Source of the DNA: Avena insularis
Lineage: Eukaryota; Streptophyta; Magnoliopsida; Poales; Poaceae
DNA length: 64,000 bases
Assembly: GCA_023614405.1 (NCBI GenBank)
Contig: CM042689.1
Span: forward strand, 309,667,132 to 309,731,131
Direction: 5' to 3'
Numbering within the stretch: the first letter of the stretch is position 1; each line of letters starts with the position of its first letter. The notes under the pieces were generated by a model, which did no database searches, was not told the origin of the DNA, and was given only the letters and a program-made list of their open reading frames with translations. Of this stretch, positions 20,559-31,056 are shown piece by piece. The position numbers and the translations under genes are program-made.

Positions 20559-22385
20559 GTGGCATATGTTCCAACTTATCAGTCGCTGTGTGACAAGGCT
20601 GTTATTGTGGAGAATAAAATGAAGCAAGTTGAGAGTAGAAAGAGGAAACACTCCGACAAGCATAGCTCGGGATCGTATCATAAACGATCTCACTATGATG
20701 ATAGTGTCATTCGAGATCCCACAAGCATGGGAAGTTTAACAAGCACCACAACCCGTCATGACAACAAGCATCATCGCAGTCATGACAATGATAAGTACAA
20801 GAACCACAAGAGTGGATATAAGAGCCACCATAGTGGAAGTGGAAGTGGAAGTGGAAGTCAACCTAAGAAGGACAACAGTCAGGTTGAATGCTTCAAATGC
20901 AAGAAGCTGGGACATTATGCTAATGAGTGTCCTGAGAAGAAAGTTGAAGGACCTATCAAGCCCAATCCTTTTCAGAAAGGACAGGTTAACCACATCAATG
21001 TGGAGGAGGTCTTTGAAGAGCCTGATGCCGTTGCTGGTAAGTTCAGACTCAATTCCATCTCAACATTTGTACTCTTTGATACTGGTGCATCTCATTCATT
21101 CATATCAAAAGCATTTGTTGATATAAATGGGTTTGCATCTGAAAACATTGGGTGTCCGATAAAAGTTAGCTCTCCGGGAGGGGATATGATAGTGAGTCTT
21201 GGATGCCGGGATCTAGTCATAGAGATCGGAAAACATAAGTTTCCAGTAAACCTAATAATCCTGAATTCCCAAGGATTGGATGTAATTTTGGGAATGGATT
21301 GGATGGCTAAGTATGAGGGAGTACTAGATTGTGCCAATCGTACAATTTCACTCACAACCCCTGAAGGTAAGAGGATAACATTTAAGTCCAATTTTAAATC
21401 TAAAGGAAGCAAGCTGAATTCTCTTAAGGGGGTTAGCATGGACAGTGTGCCAGTTGTGTGTGAATATCCGGATGTGTTTCCGGAAGAATTACCAGGAATG
21501 CCACCAGATAGAGATGTGGAGTTTATAATAGATTTGGTACCAGGTTCTGGACCAAGAGCAAAGAGGCCTTATAAAATGTCAGTTGACGAACTTAAGGAAC
21601 TCAAGAAACAACTTGGAGAACAATTGCAGAAAGGATTCATCCAGCCAAGTTCTTCATCTTGGGGAGCTCCAGTTTTGTTCGTAGAAAAGAGAGACAGAAC
21701 TCAAAGGTTATGCATAGATTACCGTTCTCTCAACGAGGTAACCATCAAGAACAAGTATCCTTTGCCAAGAATAAATGACTTGTTTGATCAGCTAGAAGGA
21801 GCATGTGTGTTCTCAAAGATTGATCTTCGGTCAGGCTATTTTCAACTCAAGATAAGAGAGCAAGACATACCTAAAACAGCATTCACCACAAGGTATGGAT
21901 TGTATGAGTACACCGTGATGCCTTTTGGTTTAACCAACGCTCCAGCATACTTCATGAATATGATGAACAAGGTGTTCATGGAATTTCTCAACAAGTTCGT
22001 TGTCGTTTTCATAGATGACATCTTAGTCTACTCCAAGAGCAAGGAAGAGCATGAAAGACATCTACGCTTGATACTTGAGAAACTAAGGGAACATAAGCTT
22101 TATGCCAAATTCAGCAAGTGTGAGTTTTGGTTAGGGGAAGTTGGATTTCTTGGTCACGTTATGACAAAGGATGGTGTAGCAGTTGATCCTGCTAAAGTTT
22201 CGGCTGTGACAGAATGGAAAAGTCCTAAGAACGTAAAAGAGGTTCGTAGTTTCCTTGGTTTAGCAGGTTACTACAGAAGATTCATTGAAAATTTTTCTAA
22301 GGTTGCTAAACCAATGACAGAATTGTTAAAGAAAGATAAGAAATTTGCTTGTGCGAAGGATGTGAACTCAGCTTTCAAGAACTAA
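20559..22385 (+). CDS. pol: Gag C-terminus, protease and reverse transcriptase of element B
   Basis: A 608-codon open frame. Domain order: a His/Ser/Lys-rich linker; CCHC knuckle [14 protein letters not shown] (20889-20930); aspartic protease with DTGASHS (21078) and the downstream ILGMDW motif; then RT with LCIDYRSLN, the [10 protein letters not shown] motif and catalytic FIDD (22008-22019), followed by the connection segment ([14 protein letters not shown]). The first ATG (20559) is internal to gag and is not the native start. The frame ends where one base is missing near 22350, after [10 protein letters not shown] and protease look catalytically complete. Confidence 0.9.
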   Translation: MAYVPTYQSLCDKAVIVENKMKQVESRKRKHSDKHSSGSYHKRSHYDDSVIRDPTSMGSLTSTTTRHDNKHHRSHDNDKYKNHKSGYKSHHSGSGSGSGSQPKKDNSQVECFKCKKLGHYANECPEKKVEGPIKPNPFQKGQVNHINVEEVFEEPDAVAGKFRLNSISTFVLFDTGASHSFISKAFVDINGFASENIGCPIKVSSPGGDMIVSLGCRDLVIEIGKHKFPVNLIILNSQGLDVILGMDWMAKYEGVLDCANRTISLTTPEGKRITFKSNFKSKGSKLNSLKGVSMDSVPVVCEYPDVFPEELPGMPPDRDVEFIIDLVPGSGPRAKRPYKMSVDELKELKKQLGEQLQKGFIQPSSSSWGAPVLFVEKRDRTQRLCIDYRSLNEVTIKNKYPLPRINDLFDQLEGACVFSKIDLRSGYFQLKIREQDIPKTAFTTRYGLYEYTVMPFGLTNAPAYFMNMMNKVFMEFLNKFVVVFIDDILVYSKSKEEHERHLRLILEKLREHKLYAKFSKCEFWLGEVGFLGHVMTKDGVAVDPAKVSAVTEWKSPKNVKEVRSFLGLAGYYRRFIENFSKVAKPMTELLKKDKKFACAKDVNSAFKN

Positions 22386-23986
22386 AGAAGAGACTTGTGT
22401 CAGCACCAATTCTGTGCCTACCAGATTTGGAAAAGGATTTCCAAGTATATTGTGATGCTTCGCATCAAGGATTAGGAGCCGTACTTATGCAAAGCGGAAA
22501 AGTTGTGGCTTATGCCTCGAGACAACTCAAAACTCATGAAGTAAATTATCCTACTCATGATTTAGAGTTAGCCGCTGTTGTCCATGCACTCAAAACATGG
22601 AGACATTACCTTTTGGGAAAACGTTGTGAAGTATTCACCGATCATAAGAGTTTGAAGTATATCTTCACCCAGAAGGAAATCAATATGAGACAAAGGAGAT
22701 GGTTAGAACTTATCAAGGATTACGACTTGAGTTTGCAATACCACCCCGGTAAAGCAAATGTAGTAGCAGATGCTCTAAGTCGTAAGGCGTTTGTAAATGG
22801 TCTTACCAAAGGTGAATTGCCTGATGATTTGTGTAAGCAATTCAAGGAACTCAGGTTGGAGATTGTGCCGGAAGGACATCTTATGTCTTTGGATGTTCAA
22901 CCCACTCTGTTGGATAAGATTAAAGAAGCCCAAAAGACAGATAAAGAGATCGAAGAGATTAGGGAAAGGATTAGCCAAGGGAAAGCTAAAAGTTTCCATA
23001 TGGACGAACAAGGTACTTTATGGCACGGGAAACGTATTTGTGTTCCACAAGATCCGGAAATGCGGAAACTGATTTTACAGGAAGCCCATAACTCTCCGTA
23101 TTCTATTCACCCGGGAAACACCAAAATGTATATGGATATGAAAGAAAGATTTTGGTGGAACAATCTCAAAAGGGACATCGCCGAACACATTGCTTTGTGT
23201 GATGTGTGTAGTAGAGTGAAAGCGGAACATCAGAAACCAGCAGGTTTGCTTCAACCAATGCCTATTCCTGAATGGAAGTGGGAAAATATTGGTATGGATT
23301 TCATTACCGGATTACCAAGGACCAGGTCAGGGTATGATTCCATATGGGTAGTAGTGGATCGCCTAACTAAAGTGGCTCATTTTATACCCGTAAAGACAAC
23401 TTATACCTGTGCCAAGTTAGCCAAAATCTACATGAGCAGAATTGTATGCCTTCACAGAGTACCTAAGAGTATTGTGTCTGATAGAGGAACTCAGTTCACT
23501 TCTCACTTTTGGAGACAGCTTCATGAATCTTTAGGAACGAGATTGGAATTCAGCACTGCTTTTCATCCTCAAACTGATGGACAAACAGAAAGGACTAATC
23601 AAATTCTTGAAGACATGTTGAGGGCATGTGCCCTAGACTATGGAGCAAGTTGGGATGAAAGTTTGCCTTACGCAGAGTTCTCTTACAACAACAGTCACCA
23701 ATCTAGTATTGGGATGGCACCATTCGAGTTTCTCTATGGAAGGAAGTGTACCACCCCATTGCTATGGAATGGTGTAGGAGAAAGAAGTTTGTTTGGACCA
23801 GATCTTATCAAAGACGCCGAAGAAAATGTCAAATTGGTTAGAGACAGATTGAAGATAGCACAGTCTCGACAGAAAAGCTACGCAGATGCTAAGCGTAGAG
23901 AAGTCACTTACGAAGTTGGGGATAGAGCTTATCTTAGAGTATCACCACTTACTGGAGTAAAAGATTTGGAGTCAAAGGAAAGTTAG
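22349..23986 (+). CDS. pol: RNase H and integrase of element B
   Basis: This frame continues pol after the -1 lesion near 22350. RNase H motifs: [13 protein letters not shown] near the start and [11 protein letters not shown]. Integrase has an H-H-C-C zinc domain ([10 protein letters not shown] ... CDVC) and the D,D35E core (GMDFITG; SDRGTQF; E in GQTERTN), with 35 residues between the second Asp and the Glu. The frame fails at about 23965, where one base is missing in the GPY/F module (compare GVKRFGVKG in A). Function: degradation of RNA in hybrids and insertion of cDNA into the genome. Confidence 0.88.
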   Translation: MCEGCELSFQELKKRLVSAPILCLPDLEKDFQVYCDASHQGLGAVLMQSGKVVAYASRQLKTHEVNYPTHDLELAAVVHALKTWRHYLLGKRCEVFTDHKSLKYIFTQKEINMRQRRWLELIKDYDLSLQYHPGKANVVADALSRKAFVNGLTKGELPDDLCKQFKELRLEIVPEGHLMSLDVQPTLLDKIKEAQKTDKEIEEIRERISQGKAKSFHMDEQGTLWHGKRICVPQDPEMRKLILQEAHNSPYSIHPGNTKMYMDMKERFWWNNLKRDIAEHIALCDVCSRVKAEHQKPAGLLQPMPIPEWKWENIGMDFITGLPRTRSGYDSIWVVVDRLTKVAHFIPVKTTYTCAKLAKIYMSRIVCLHRVPKSIVSDRGTQFTSHFWRQLHESLGTRLEFSTAFHPQTDGQTERTNQILEDMLRACALDYGASWDESLPYAEFSYNNSHQSSIGMAPFEFLYGRKCTTPLLWNGVGERSLFGPDLIKDAEENVKLVRDRLKIAQSRQKSYADAKRREVTYEVGDRAYLRVSPLTGVKDLESKES

Positions 23987-24378
23987 CACCAAGATATGTG
24001 GGACCATTCAACATTCTAAGTCGCAAGGAGAAGCTGCATATGAAATCGAACGCCAAAGATCTTTATTAGCGATCCATAATGTTTTTCATGTGAGCCAGCT
24101 CAAGAAATGTCACCCAGAAATGGAAGAAACATCTTTGAAGGATACCATATCTTTGGAAGAAGTTCAACTAGAAAGTGATCTCACCTATGAAGAAAAGCCT
24201 GTCAAGACTCTTGAGACCACAGAAAGAGTCACAAGGACAAAAACCATCAAGTTTTGCAAAGTACAATGGAACCATCATTCCGAAGAAGAAGCAACATGGG
24301 AAAGAGAAGACGATCTTGGAAGACCACCCTCACCTATTTGCTAGCCAATCCGAATCTCGAGGGCGAGATTCATTTTAA
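23987..24378 (+). pseudogene. pol: Integrase C-terminus and chromodomain of element B, frameshifted
   Basis: The GPY/F module (YVGPF) and the chromodomain are recognisable, but several small indels lie between 23960 and 24075. From about 24090 ([13 protein letters not shown]) the chromodomain is open: DLTYEEKP, then [20 protein letters not shown]. The original stop corresponds to TAA at 24376-24378. Chromodomains of this type are thought to steer integration towards heterochromatin. Confidence 0.8.
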
Positions 24379-24383
24379 GGGGG
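24352..24383 (+). promoter_or_regulatory. Hairpin plus polypurine tract of element B
   Basis: GAATCTCG-AGGG-CGAGATTC forms a perfect 8-bp stem (24352-24371). AAGGGGG follows at 24377-24383, seven bases before the 3' LTR. The tract primes plus-strand DNA. The hairpin is also present at 41285 (D) and 61957 (A). Confidence 0.75.
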
Positions 24384-24390
24384 TTAGATT

Positions 24391-27300
24391 TGTAACATCC
24401 CAAAAAAATCATGTTTCAAAAACTCATTCATTTCATCCTTGCATCATTCATTCATATAGGGTTTTTCTCAAAATCATTTAGAGGCAGAAGTTTGAGCTAT
24501 GATTTCATGTGGGCAAATTGTCTCAATTGGCCATCACCCTTTGGGATTTGATTGTCTATGAACTTGTTTGCTTGCCTCCATGGTTGGAAAGGCTAGGTGA
24601 AGCTTTTAACCCAAGATTCAAAATTTAGAAATAGTTTCAAAACCCTATTTCAAATATTTGCAAACTAGAGCAAATCTCTGTTTACTTTGAAACCCAAGCT
24701 TGACCAAGCCCTTGCTAGTAACCACATGGTCATCTGACTCGTTTTTAAACCCACAGAACCCTGCAAAAATTCCCAAAGCAGTTTGAATTCAAAAGGATTT
24801 GAATTCATATCAAAATCAATCCAGAAAATGAATTTAGAAAAAGAAAAAGACTTATCAAAAGAAAAAGGCCGCGCGGCCAGAATCTGGCCCAGCAGCAAAT
24901 CGAGCCCAGCAAGCCCACCCGGGATCTCCTTATTCTTCTCTCACGCGCAAGCGCACGCGCTGAGCCGCTGACAGGCAGACCCCACCTGCACTCCGCGCAC
25001 CTCGCTGACAAGCGGGCCTTCTCCACGTCAGCGTCGTCTCCACCCGCACGACCCGTTCATCCCCAAATCAACGCGGGCGTTTCTGTGTTTAATTCGCGAC
25101 GTCAATTCGATTTATTGGCCGAGTAATTCTCGCTCGTGACCAGGCTATAAGAACCCCCTCTGCCCCCTCTCTCTTCTCCCTCAAACCCCGAACCCAGAGC
25201 GCCACCAGGCTGCGAGCATTACCCTCTGAAACCCCGCCGTCTCCGGCATCGCGGCGAATTCTGGTGAGTCCAGAGCTCCCCTCTGCCTCTCGATCTTGCA
25301 AACTGATTCAGTGAGCCTCTGCGCTTCTTTTAACACGTTTCGTTTGCTCTCGCATGGACCGTAGCTCCGGCAACATCGTCGACTAGTCGCCACCGACGTC
25401 TGCACGAACTCCGGCGAACTCTAGTGGTAAGACCAGACCGCCCCGCGCTTTCTAGTTCACGCACACGGCTCTGTCTCGACTCTGTGAATCTAACCGTGTC
25501 CTCGCTTTGCCTTGGGGTAATCCACAGCAACGTCCACGACGACCACCCGACGCAACCGCCGCCCACAGCAACTCCGGCGAGCAATCTAGGACAGCCCCGA
25601 GCGCCCCTTGACCAACCACGAGTACGACGAGCATCGACGTGACCCCCTGAGCCCGGTGAGCTACTCCTCCTTCTCCCTTGCCGTCTGCATCATCGGCAAC
25701 GTCATCGACCGACAGTTCCGCCGCCGGTAGCCACCGCTCGCGCCCGGTGGCGGTCGATAGGGAACGTTAGATTCGCATCGATGGCTTAGATAGAATGACT
25801 AATCGAAGGGTAAGCGTTAATCTGAGCCGCACCTGCCCTTTAGATCCAGCGGTCTGTATCGCTCGATCCGCATTTAACCGGACGGGCGAATAAGAACATG
25901 ACGCGTGGCTAGGTTAGATCTGAAAATAGAATTTAAAAACAGATTTTGATCCAGTTTTCAAATGCCAATATCTTTTGAATGCCACGTTGGATTTTTGCAA
26001 ACTTTATACCGTTCGATTCAGAAAAACAAGACCTTTCTGTCTATCCTTTTTGTTTAGCAAATAGTAACCATTAGTTTGGCTTAAATTACAGAAACTTGTT
26101 TGAGGCCTTTTTGAGTATAGATTTAGTTTAGTATTTTGTTTTAGGGTTATTTAAGTTGTCTTGGCTATTTTGTGACTTGTTTAGTTTCTGTATTCATGCA
26201 CTTGCTTGGTTGAGTTTTCAAAAATCATCACTTGGTAGATTCATGCATGCATGCATTCATAATATTTTTGTTTGTATATATTTGTGTGTAATTGTGTGCT
26301 ATAACTTTGTGTGTAGATTTTGCTAGTGATTGTGATTGTGACGAGTGCTACTCTCCACACTACCAAGGCAAGTGATATCTTCATGAATATTCCATACCTA
26401 TATTTTATACTTGCATTAGATATATTTTGTTAGGACTTGCATGCTACTTTTGTCAATTGATGATGGGAAATCCTATTTAGAATAGAATGCTAGAATTGCT
26501 AGGAAAATTCCCTAAGGATAAGTTGCCATGCCATGCTTAGCCTAGCTACTAGAAAACAAGGGTGGTTTATATATTCACACTATGGAAAAATATTCTAAGT
26601 CTAAGGACTTGAGTTTTATTTAACAAAACAACTAAGTTAATGAATCTCCAGGTGGAATGGAAAGAATGGGATATGTTGAGTGGTTACACAAGGCCGGGTA
26701 CTGGTGAACCTTGTGTATCTCACTTGTGGATGGCCACCCAGGAACAAAGAGATTTGAGTTGTCAAATGTTGAGAAGCTTCAAGTGCAACCACTTGGTAAT
26801 ATGGGCTCTGCCATGATCTTAGGATGCTGGAACTTAGTCTCTTGGACAGTGGGTGGTAGATGGGATGATAGGTTGGAGCACGTCCATTTGACTAAGGAAA
26901 GGCTACTGAAGGATCATGTCTTGGGAAACCAAGGCTTGTGGGGAAAGTGCACCACCTCTGCAGAGTGTAAAACCTAAGTACTTAGCCATGTCCCTGGTAA
27001 AGGACAATTTGAGCATCAAGACATGGAAACTTCAAGAATCTCATCACTCCAATTTCTAAATAAAACTTGTGGGTGAACAAGGGTTAAAAGGATCTTCAGT
27101 CATTGATTGGTAGATGCCCTGAGTGGATCTGGAGTCTTTGATTGATAGATGCCTTGGGTGTTTTGTGCCTTACAAAAATTTAGTATTTTCAAAAGTTAAG
27201 GAAAAATATATTTTGAGCAAAGCAAGCCTAAGCTCCACCAGCCAAATGCATATAGTATTATAGTCCACTTAAAATATACTAAGGTATCACTTGCCAATAC

Positions 27301-27623
27301 TATTCCAAAGTATTGACCCTTGTGGCTGTAACTTATGATGTTGCAGGTTACTCTGATGATGAATAGGAGTCATGAGTCTACACTCAACATGCTTGCCTGT
27401 GGCACATGAAGATGAAGACTTATGTTTATTTACTTATTCCATAAACTCATGTATTAGGCCTTTGGCCCTGAGTTGTAAAAGACTATGTTTTATCTCTGGA
27501 ATGACTGTAATAAACGACCTTTGTATATGTGTACTTCATCTTAAACTGTGGATGCTAGCATTGATCCAGGGACTAGCATTGCAATCACAGGGATCTTTTC
27601 CTTTACAAAGGAGGGATCTTACA
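24391..27623 (+). repeat. 3' LTR of element B (3,233 bp)
   Basis: Starts TGTAACATCCC and ends GGGATCTTACA before the target duplication TGTCA. It carries the same features as the 5' LTR: TATA at 25146, leader donors, and a hairpin at 27599-27612. It differs from the 5' LTR mainly in GC-rich stretches (24940-25000, 25200-25260, 25700-25880). The CCTGGGTGG arm is damaged here (CTCCAGGTGG). Confidence 0.93.
26317..27366 (+). other. Putative spliced mini-ORF in 3' LTR of B
   Basis: Exon 1 is 26317-26367 (51 nt) with a GC donor. Exon 2 is 27347-27366 ending in TAG. It is identical in sense to the 5' LTR copy. Confidence 0.5.
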
Positions 27624-27995
27624 TGTCAATTGCCCCGCTGTAATTTGTTTACCCAGCATGTTATGTTATTTATATTAAGGAGAACACCTCTAGTGAACTG
27701 TGGACCCCGGTCCAATCTTTACCATTGTTACATCATCCACTGTTACCGTTTACTTTCTGCAAGCAACCATTACCTTCCACACTGTGCGTTTAATCCTTTG
27801 TTTTCAGCAAACCAGTGATATTGACAACCTCACTGTAAGTTGGGGGCAAAGTCTTGAGTTTGTTTTGTGCAGGATTCCAAGTTGTTGGAAACACCTTGGG
27901 GTTGTTTCCTTGCTCCTACTGGTTCGATAACCTTGTTTTCATAACTGAGGGAAAATTTACTACCGTGCTCATCATATCTTCCTCTTGGGGTCTCC
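27624..27995 (+). repeat. H LTR, part 3
   Basis: The sequence continues the H LTR after element B and matches 44876-45174. It includes the segment CTGTGGACCCCGGTCCAATC and ends near TTCCTCTTGGGGTCTCC. The right boundary is approximate; a Sirevirus-type sequence follows without a visible primer site, so the H element is truncated here. Confidence 0.7.
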
Positions 27996-29082
27996 TAATG
28001 AAGCTCTACTATTGAGCCACGTCACCATGACAACCTTGTTTGCTATTGATATCACATGCGTGAGCGTCCCATGAAGAAGGAGGTCCTTGCTCCACTCTAC
28101 ATCCGGGGCCACGGTATTGCTGGTAAGATCAAGGATCCTCTCCCAACCTATGATATCTTGAACCCTAAGCATGCTCAACCTTGCAATGCGGATGGTTAAG
28201 AGGCTGACGAGGAAGGGAATGTGCTTGAAGAGGAATCCGGTGATGAATATAGTGGTCATGATGAAGATTTTGTGGTCTCTCATCGCAAGAATGCCCAACC
28301 CTCTTGGGCAAAGAGGATTGAAGCCAAGCTCAAGAAAGTGTTTTGCTTCCAAGATGATAATCAAAACCGCATGTATGAATCCCATGTCTATGCAAAGAAA
28401 GCTTGTGCTCGTCAGAAAGAGATGATGGAAGCCCAAGGTTTGACCATCTCCAAAGGTTCCAAGAACAACATCACCCCCGAAGACCAATGGATCTCCAAGC
28501 ATAGCTACTGGGATGATGATGATGTCACCTCTTATTTCCGTGCTCCGTTGACCCATAAGGATGACTATGATGATGAGGAGTGAGCTTCGGGATGCTAGTC
28601 TTGCTCTTGTCCCTTTTTGGCGTCTTGATTCCAAAGGGGGATAAGGTGCAACATAGGTTGCGGGATTTGCCGTGGAAAGTCACAAGCTCATTCTTGCTTT
28701 GATCTTTAGTTGCTTGTGAACTTTATTTGCCTCATATTATGTGTGAACTCTATGTGCTAACTATTTGTGCTAAGTTGAGACTATGTGGTTATCTTGTGGA
28801 TATATCATATGTGTTTTATGGCTATTCTCATATGGATTCATCTTATGTGATGATGCTTTTTATCTATTGTCCCTATATCTCTCATCACATTTTATTGTGC
28901 AAAGGTATGAGTTCCAAGTTTCTTTATGTTTGTCTTTGCACTCTTGGTTGGATTGTAAAATAGAGGGGGAGTGTTGATCATACTCATCTAGGGGAGCCCG
29001 TCTCTATTTTTCAAACCTTGTGTGTTATCATAATATTATCATGCAAAGGTGTGTTGTCATCAAACATAAAAAAGGGGGAGAT
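27996..29082 (+). mobile_element. 3' internal end of a Sirevirus-type Ty1/copia element
   Basis: It contains a decayed ORF and a non-coding 3' region with three polypurine-type motifs: AAAGGGGG (28633-28640), GAGGGGGAG (28963-28971), and AAAAAAGGGGGAG (29068-29080), the last directly before the LTR. Multiple such motifs upstream of the LTR are a known mark of Sireviruses. The left boundary with the H LTR is approximate, and RT/INT are missing. Confidence 0.65.
28056..28583 (+). pseudogene. Decayed ORF near the 3' end of the Sirevirus-type element
   Basis: One frame runs from ATG 28056 (MRERPMKKEVLAPLYIRGHG) to TGA 28583 with an in-frame TAA at 28197-28199. The part after the stop is acidic (EEESGDEYSGHDED), then Lys-rich, and ends in DDYDDEE. 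I do not recognise a conserved enzyme domain. From its position between pol and LTR it could be a relic of the extra ORF some Sireviruses carry, but this is an inference. The antisense 220-codon frame at 27972-28634 is treated as a shadow. Confidence 0.45.
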
Positions 29083-30380
29083 TGAAAGGGCATTTCCTAT
29101 CCTAAGTGGTTTTGATGTTTGATGATAACACACATGTCAGACTAATCATTTGCTAAGTGTATCTCATGTTTTTATTTAGGAGTAGGCATTCGTTTCCTTC
29201 AAAAAGGACACTAGCAAGACATAGTTTTTCCTAGGGCTTTTGCTTGAGTCGTAGGAACACCATACTATCAAGAGGGGGTCCGCGTTGGAAAGTTTGGGTG
29301 GAATCAACTCCATTTTGCAAATCCATCAAGCTTTCCCCACGGTTGAGGCATCAAAGAGAACCGTCCATGGTTTCCATTTCCTACTCCTCTGTGCCAGCCG
29401 GCAGTACTGGAAGTACTATCCGGTACTACCGCTCGCGATCGGTAGTACCGCTCGGCAATACCGGGCAAGCATGCGAGGGCTAACGAGCCTCGCCTCCCCT
29501 TCTGGCTAACCCGTTACCACGTAGCCGGCACTACCGCCCGGACTGGTAGTACCTCTCAAGTTGTCCGGTACTACTGCCCATTTCGAGGTGCTACCACCAG
29601 GGGAGGCATTAGCCTTGCCGCTCAGCCTGAGCCTTTCCGGTAACTCATCCGGTTCATGACCAGTGTACCGGTTGCACCCGGTACTACTGCTCATGTACCG
29701 GTAGTATCGCTTTGGTCGAGCTACAATGGGCCGATTCCTCTCCTCCATTGTTCTTGAGCTTTAATTTTACTAGATCTCCCCCTAAAGTGTGCCAATCTCC
29801 TTGATACTTTGGGATTTGGTGGAGGAGGTCTAGATCTAGGGTTCACCAAAGCAAAGTTGATGCCCCCTCATTTTCCTTCGTGGATCTTGTTACATTTGGA
29901 TTCTTTGAATCCTAGACAGAAGAGGTCGGTCTCGGAGCTCGGGCATTGGTTGTAAAGCTTCGGGATCGTGTTGAGAGACTCCAAGTGTTGAGGAGATCTA
30001 CTCAACGAGTTTGTAAAGGTACCGGTGACCACCTTGAAGGCCCCCGCATAGTGGATCATGTGCTTGCCTTGCGGCGGGTGCATGGGAGAATATGGTGAGG
30101 AATTTTGTGGTGCCAGTGTTCTTAGTACCGCCCACCCCTCCAACGGAGACGTACTTCTCCTCAAAAGGAAGGAACTTTAGGAAAACATCTTTGTGTCAAC
30201 TTTCGGTGACTTCTATCCTTTTCTCCCTTATTGTTGCTTGATTGCTTGTTTGTCATATAGGTTCTCTCACCTAGTTGCATATATAGAGAACTTACTTTGT
30301 GTCAAGCCTTAAAATTTAAAAGAAGTTAAAAATTGAGTAGAACCTATTCACCCCCTCTAGTCGCTTATACCGATCTTTCA
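29083..30380 (+). repeat. Sirevirus-type 3' LTR (1,298 bp)
   Basis: Starts TGAAAGGGCATTTCC directly after AAAGGGGGAGAT and ends CACCCCCTCTAGTCG...GATCTTTCA. The termini TGAAAG/CTTTCA are inverted repeats, and both ends are typical of Sirevirus LTRs. AGAGA (30381-30385) is the right flank; the left flank is not available. Confidence 0.82.
29397..29710 (+). promoter_or_regulatory. Cluster of short CGGTA/TACCG palindromic motifs
   Basis: GGTACTACCG, CGGTAGTACCG and variants recur about ten times in both orientations, for example CGATCGGTAGTACCG near 29440 and GTACCGGTAGTATCG near 29700. Repeated palindromes in this LTR region are known from Sireviruses and may bind promoter factors. Confidence 0.6.
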
Positions 30381-30388
30381 AGAGAGGT

Positions 30389-30556
30389 GTCCACTATGGG
30401 ACCCGATAGAACATGGGCCCACTTGTCAGCACGTAATGGCAAGGGTCCACTACGGGACCCGACTGAACACGGCCCTACTTGTCAACACGTAACAGCAAGG
30501 GTCCACTATGGGACCCAACTGAACGTGTCTCCACTTGTCAGCACGTAACAGCAAGG
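30389..30556 (+). repeat. 56-bp tandem repeat, three copies
   Basis: GTCCACTA[TC]GGGACCC starts at 30389, 30445 and 30501, each copy ending near CACGTAA[CT][AG]GCAAG. The period is exactly 56 bp, with about 10-15% differences by eye. It lies in the DNA flanking the Sirevirus LTR. Confidence 0.9.
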
Positions 30557-31056
30557 CTGGCAGACAACGAGTTTTAGACCATGTGAGAGTTTCAGAGAAG
30601 GAGATGGGAAAAAGTGAGGAAAATTTAAGCAGATGGGGGAAAGTGAGTACAACTAATGAACCAAGGGCACGAAAATAGAAATCCCTATATGTTATAAATT
30701 GCCATTTAACCGAAACACCTTTCGATCCTTTCCTTTCTTTATTTCTCCAAAAAAATTGGATCTCTCCCCAGAACAATTTCGGCTTTCTCTTTCTCTACCG
30801 TGATTTCAACTTACAGATGATATCTAGCTCATCGTACCCTTAAGTGTATATTCCCATGGCTTGGGAATGGCACAGACATTGTTTTGTTTGAAATGGGGAA
30901 GATCACCCCGCCCTCTGCATCTAAGAGATGCACTCATCCTATTTTATTAGATTATTCTCAAAAACCTTACAAGAGGGATTACAAAGATCAAACTGAAGTC
31001 CACCAAAACAAGAGACAACTCGCTAATCCTACAACCCTGATGAAGGGGGTGTCTAT
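30557..31056. other. Unassigned sequence, no coding signal
   Basis: No ORF of note. The stretch 30880-31056, read on the minus strand, has AATAAAATAGGATG and a CCCCATTTC end that look like the 3' UTR of a LINE or a gene transcript, but I cannot assign it. Confidence 0.3.

Larger units (their letters stand above)
14905..27623 (+). mobile_element. Complete family-T Ty3/gypsy element B
   Basis: Both LTRs, primer site, ORF1, ORF2, gag, pol with chromodomain and polypurine tract are present in order over 12.7 kb. Flanks TGTCC and TGTCA form a 5-bp target duplication with one mismatch, and the uninterrupted H LTR at 44860-44880 confirms the empty site. ORF1 and most of pol are open, but ORF2, gag and the INT C-terminus carry many small indels. 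The type is Tekay-like, judged from the chromodomain and Met-tRNA primer. Confidence 0.93.

Noticed and set aside
27972..28634. 220-codon minus-strand ORF
   Set aside because: Antisense of the decayed Sirevirus ORF; the plus-strand frame has the more protein-like composition (acidic tail, Lys-rich segment).
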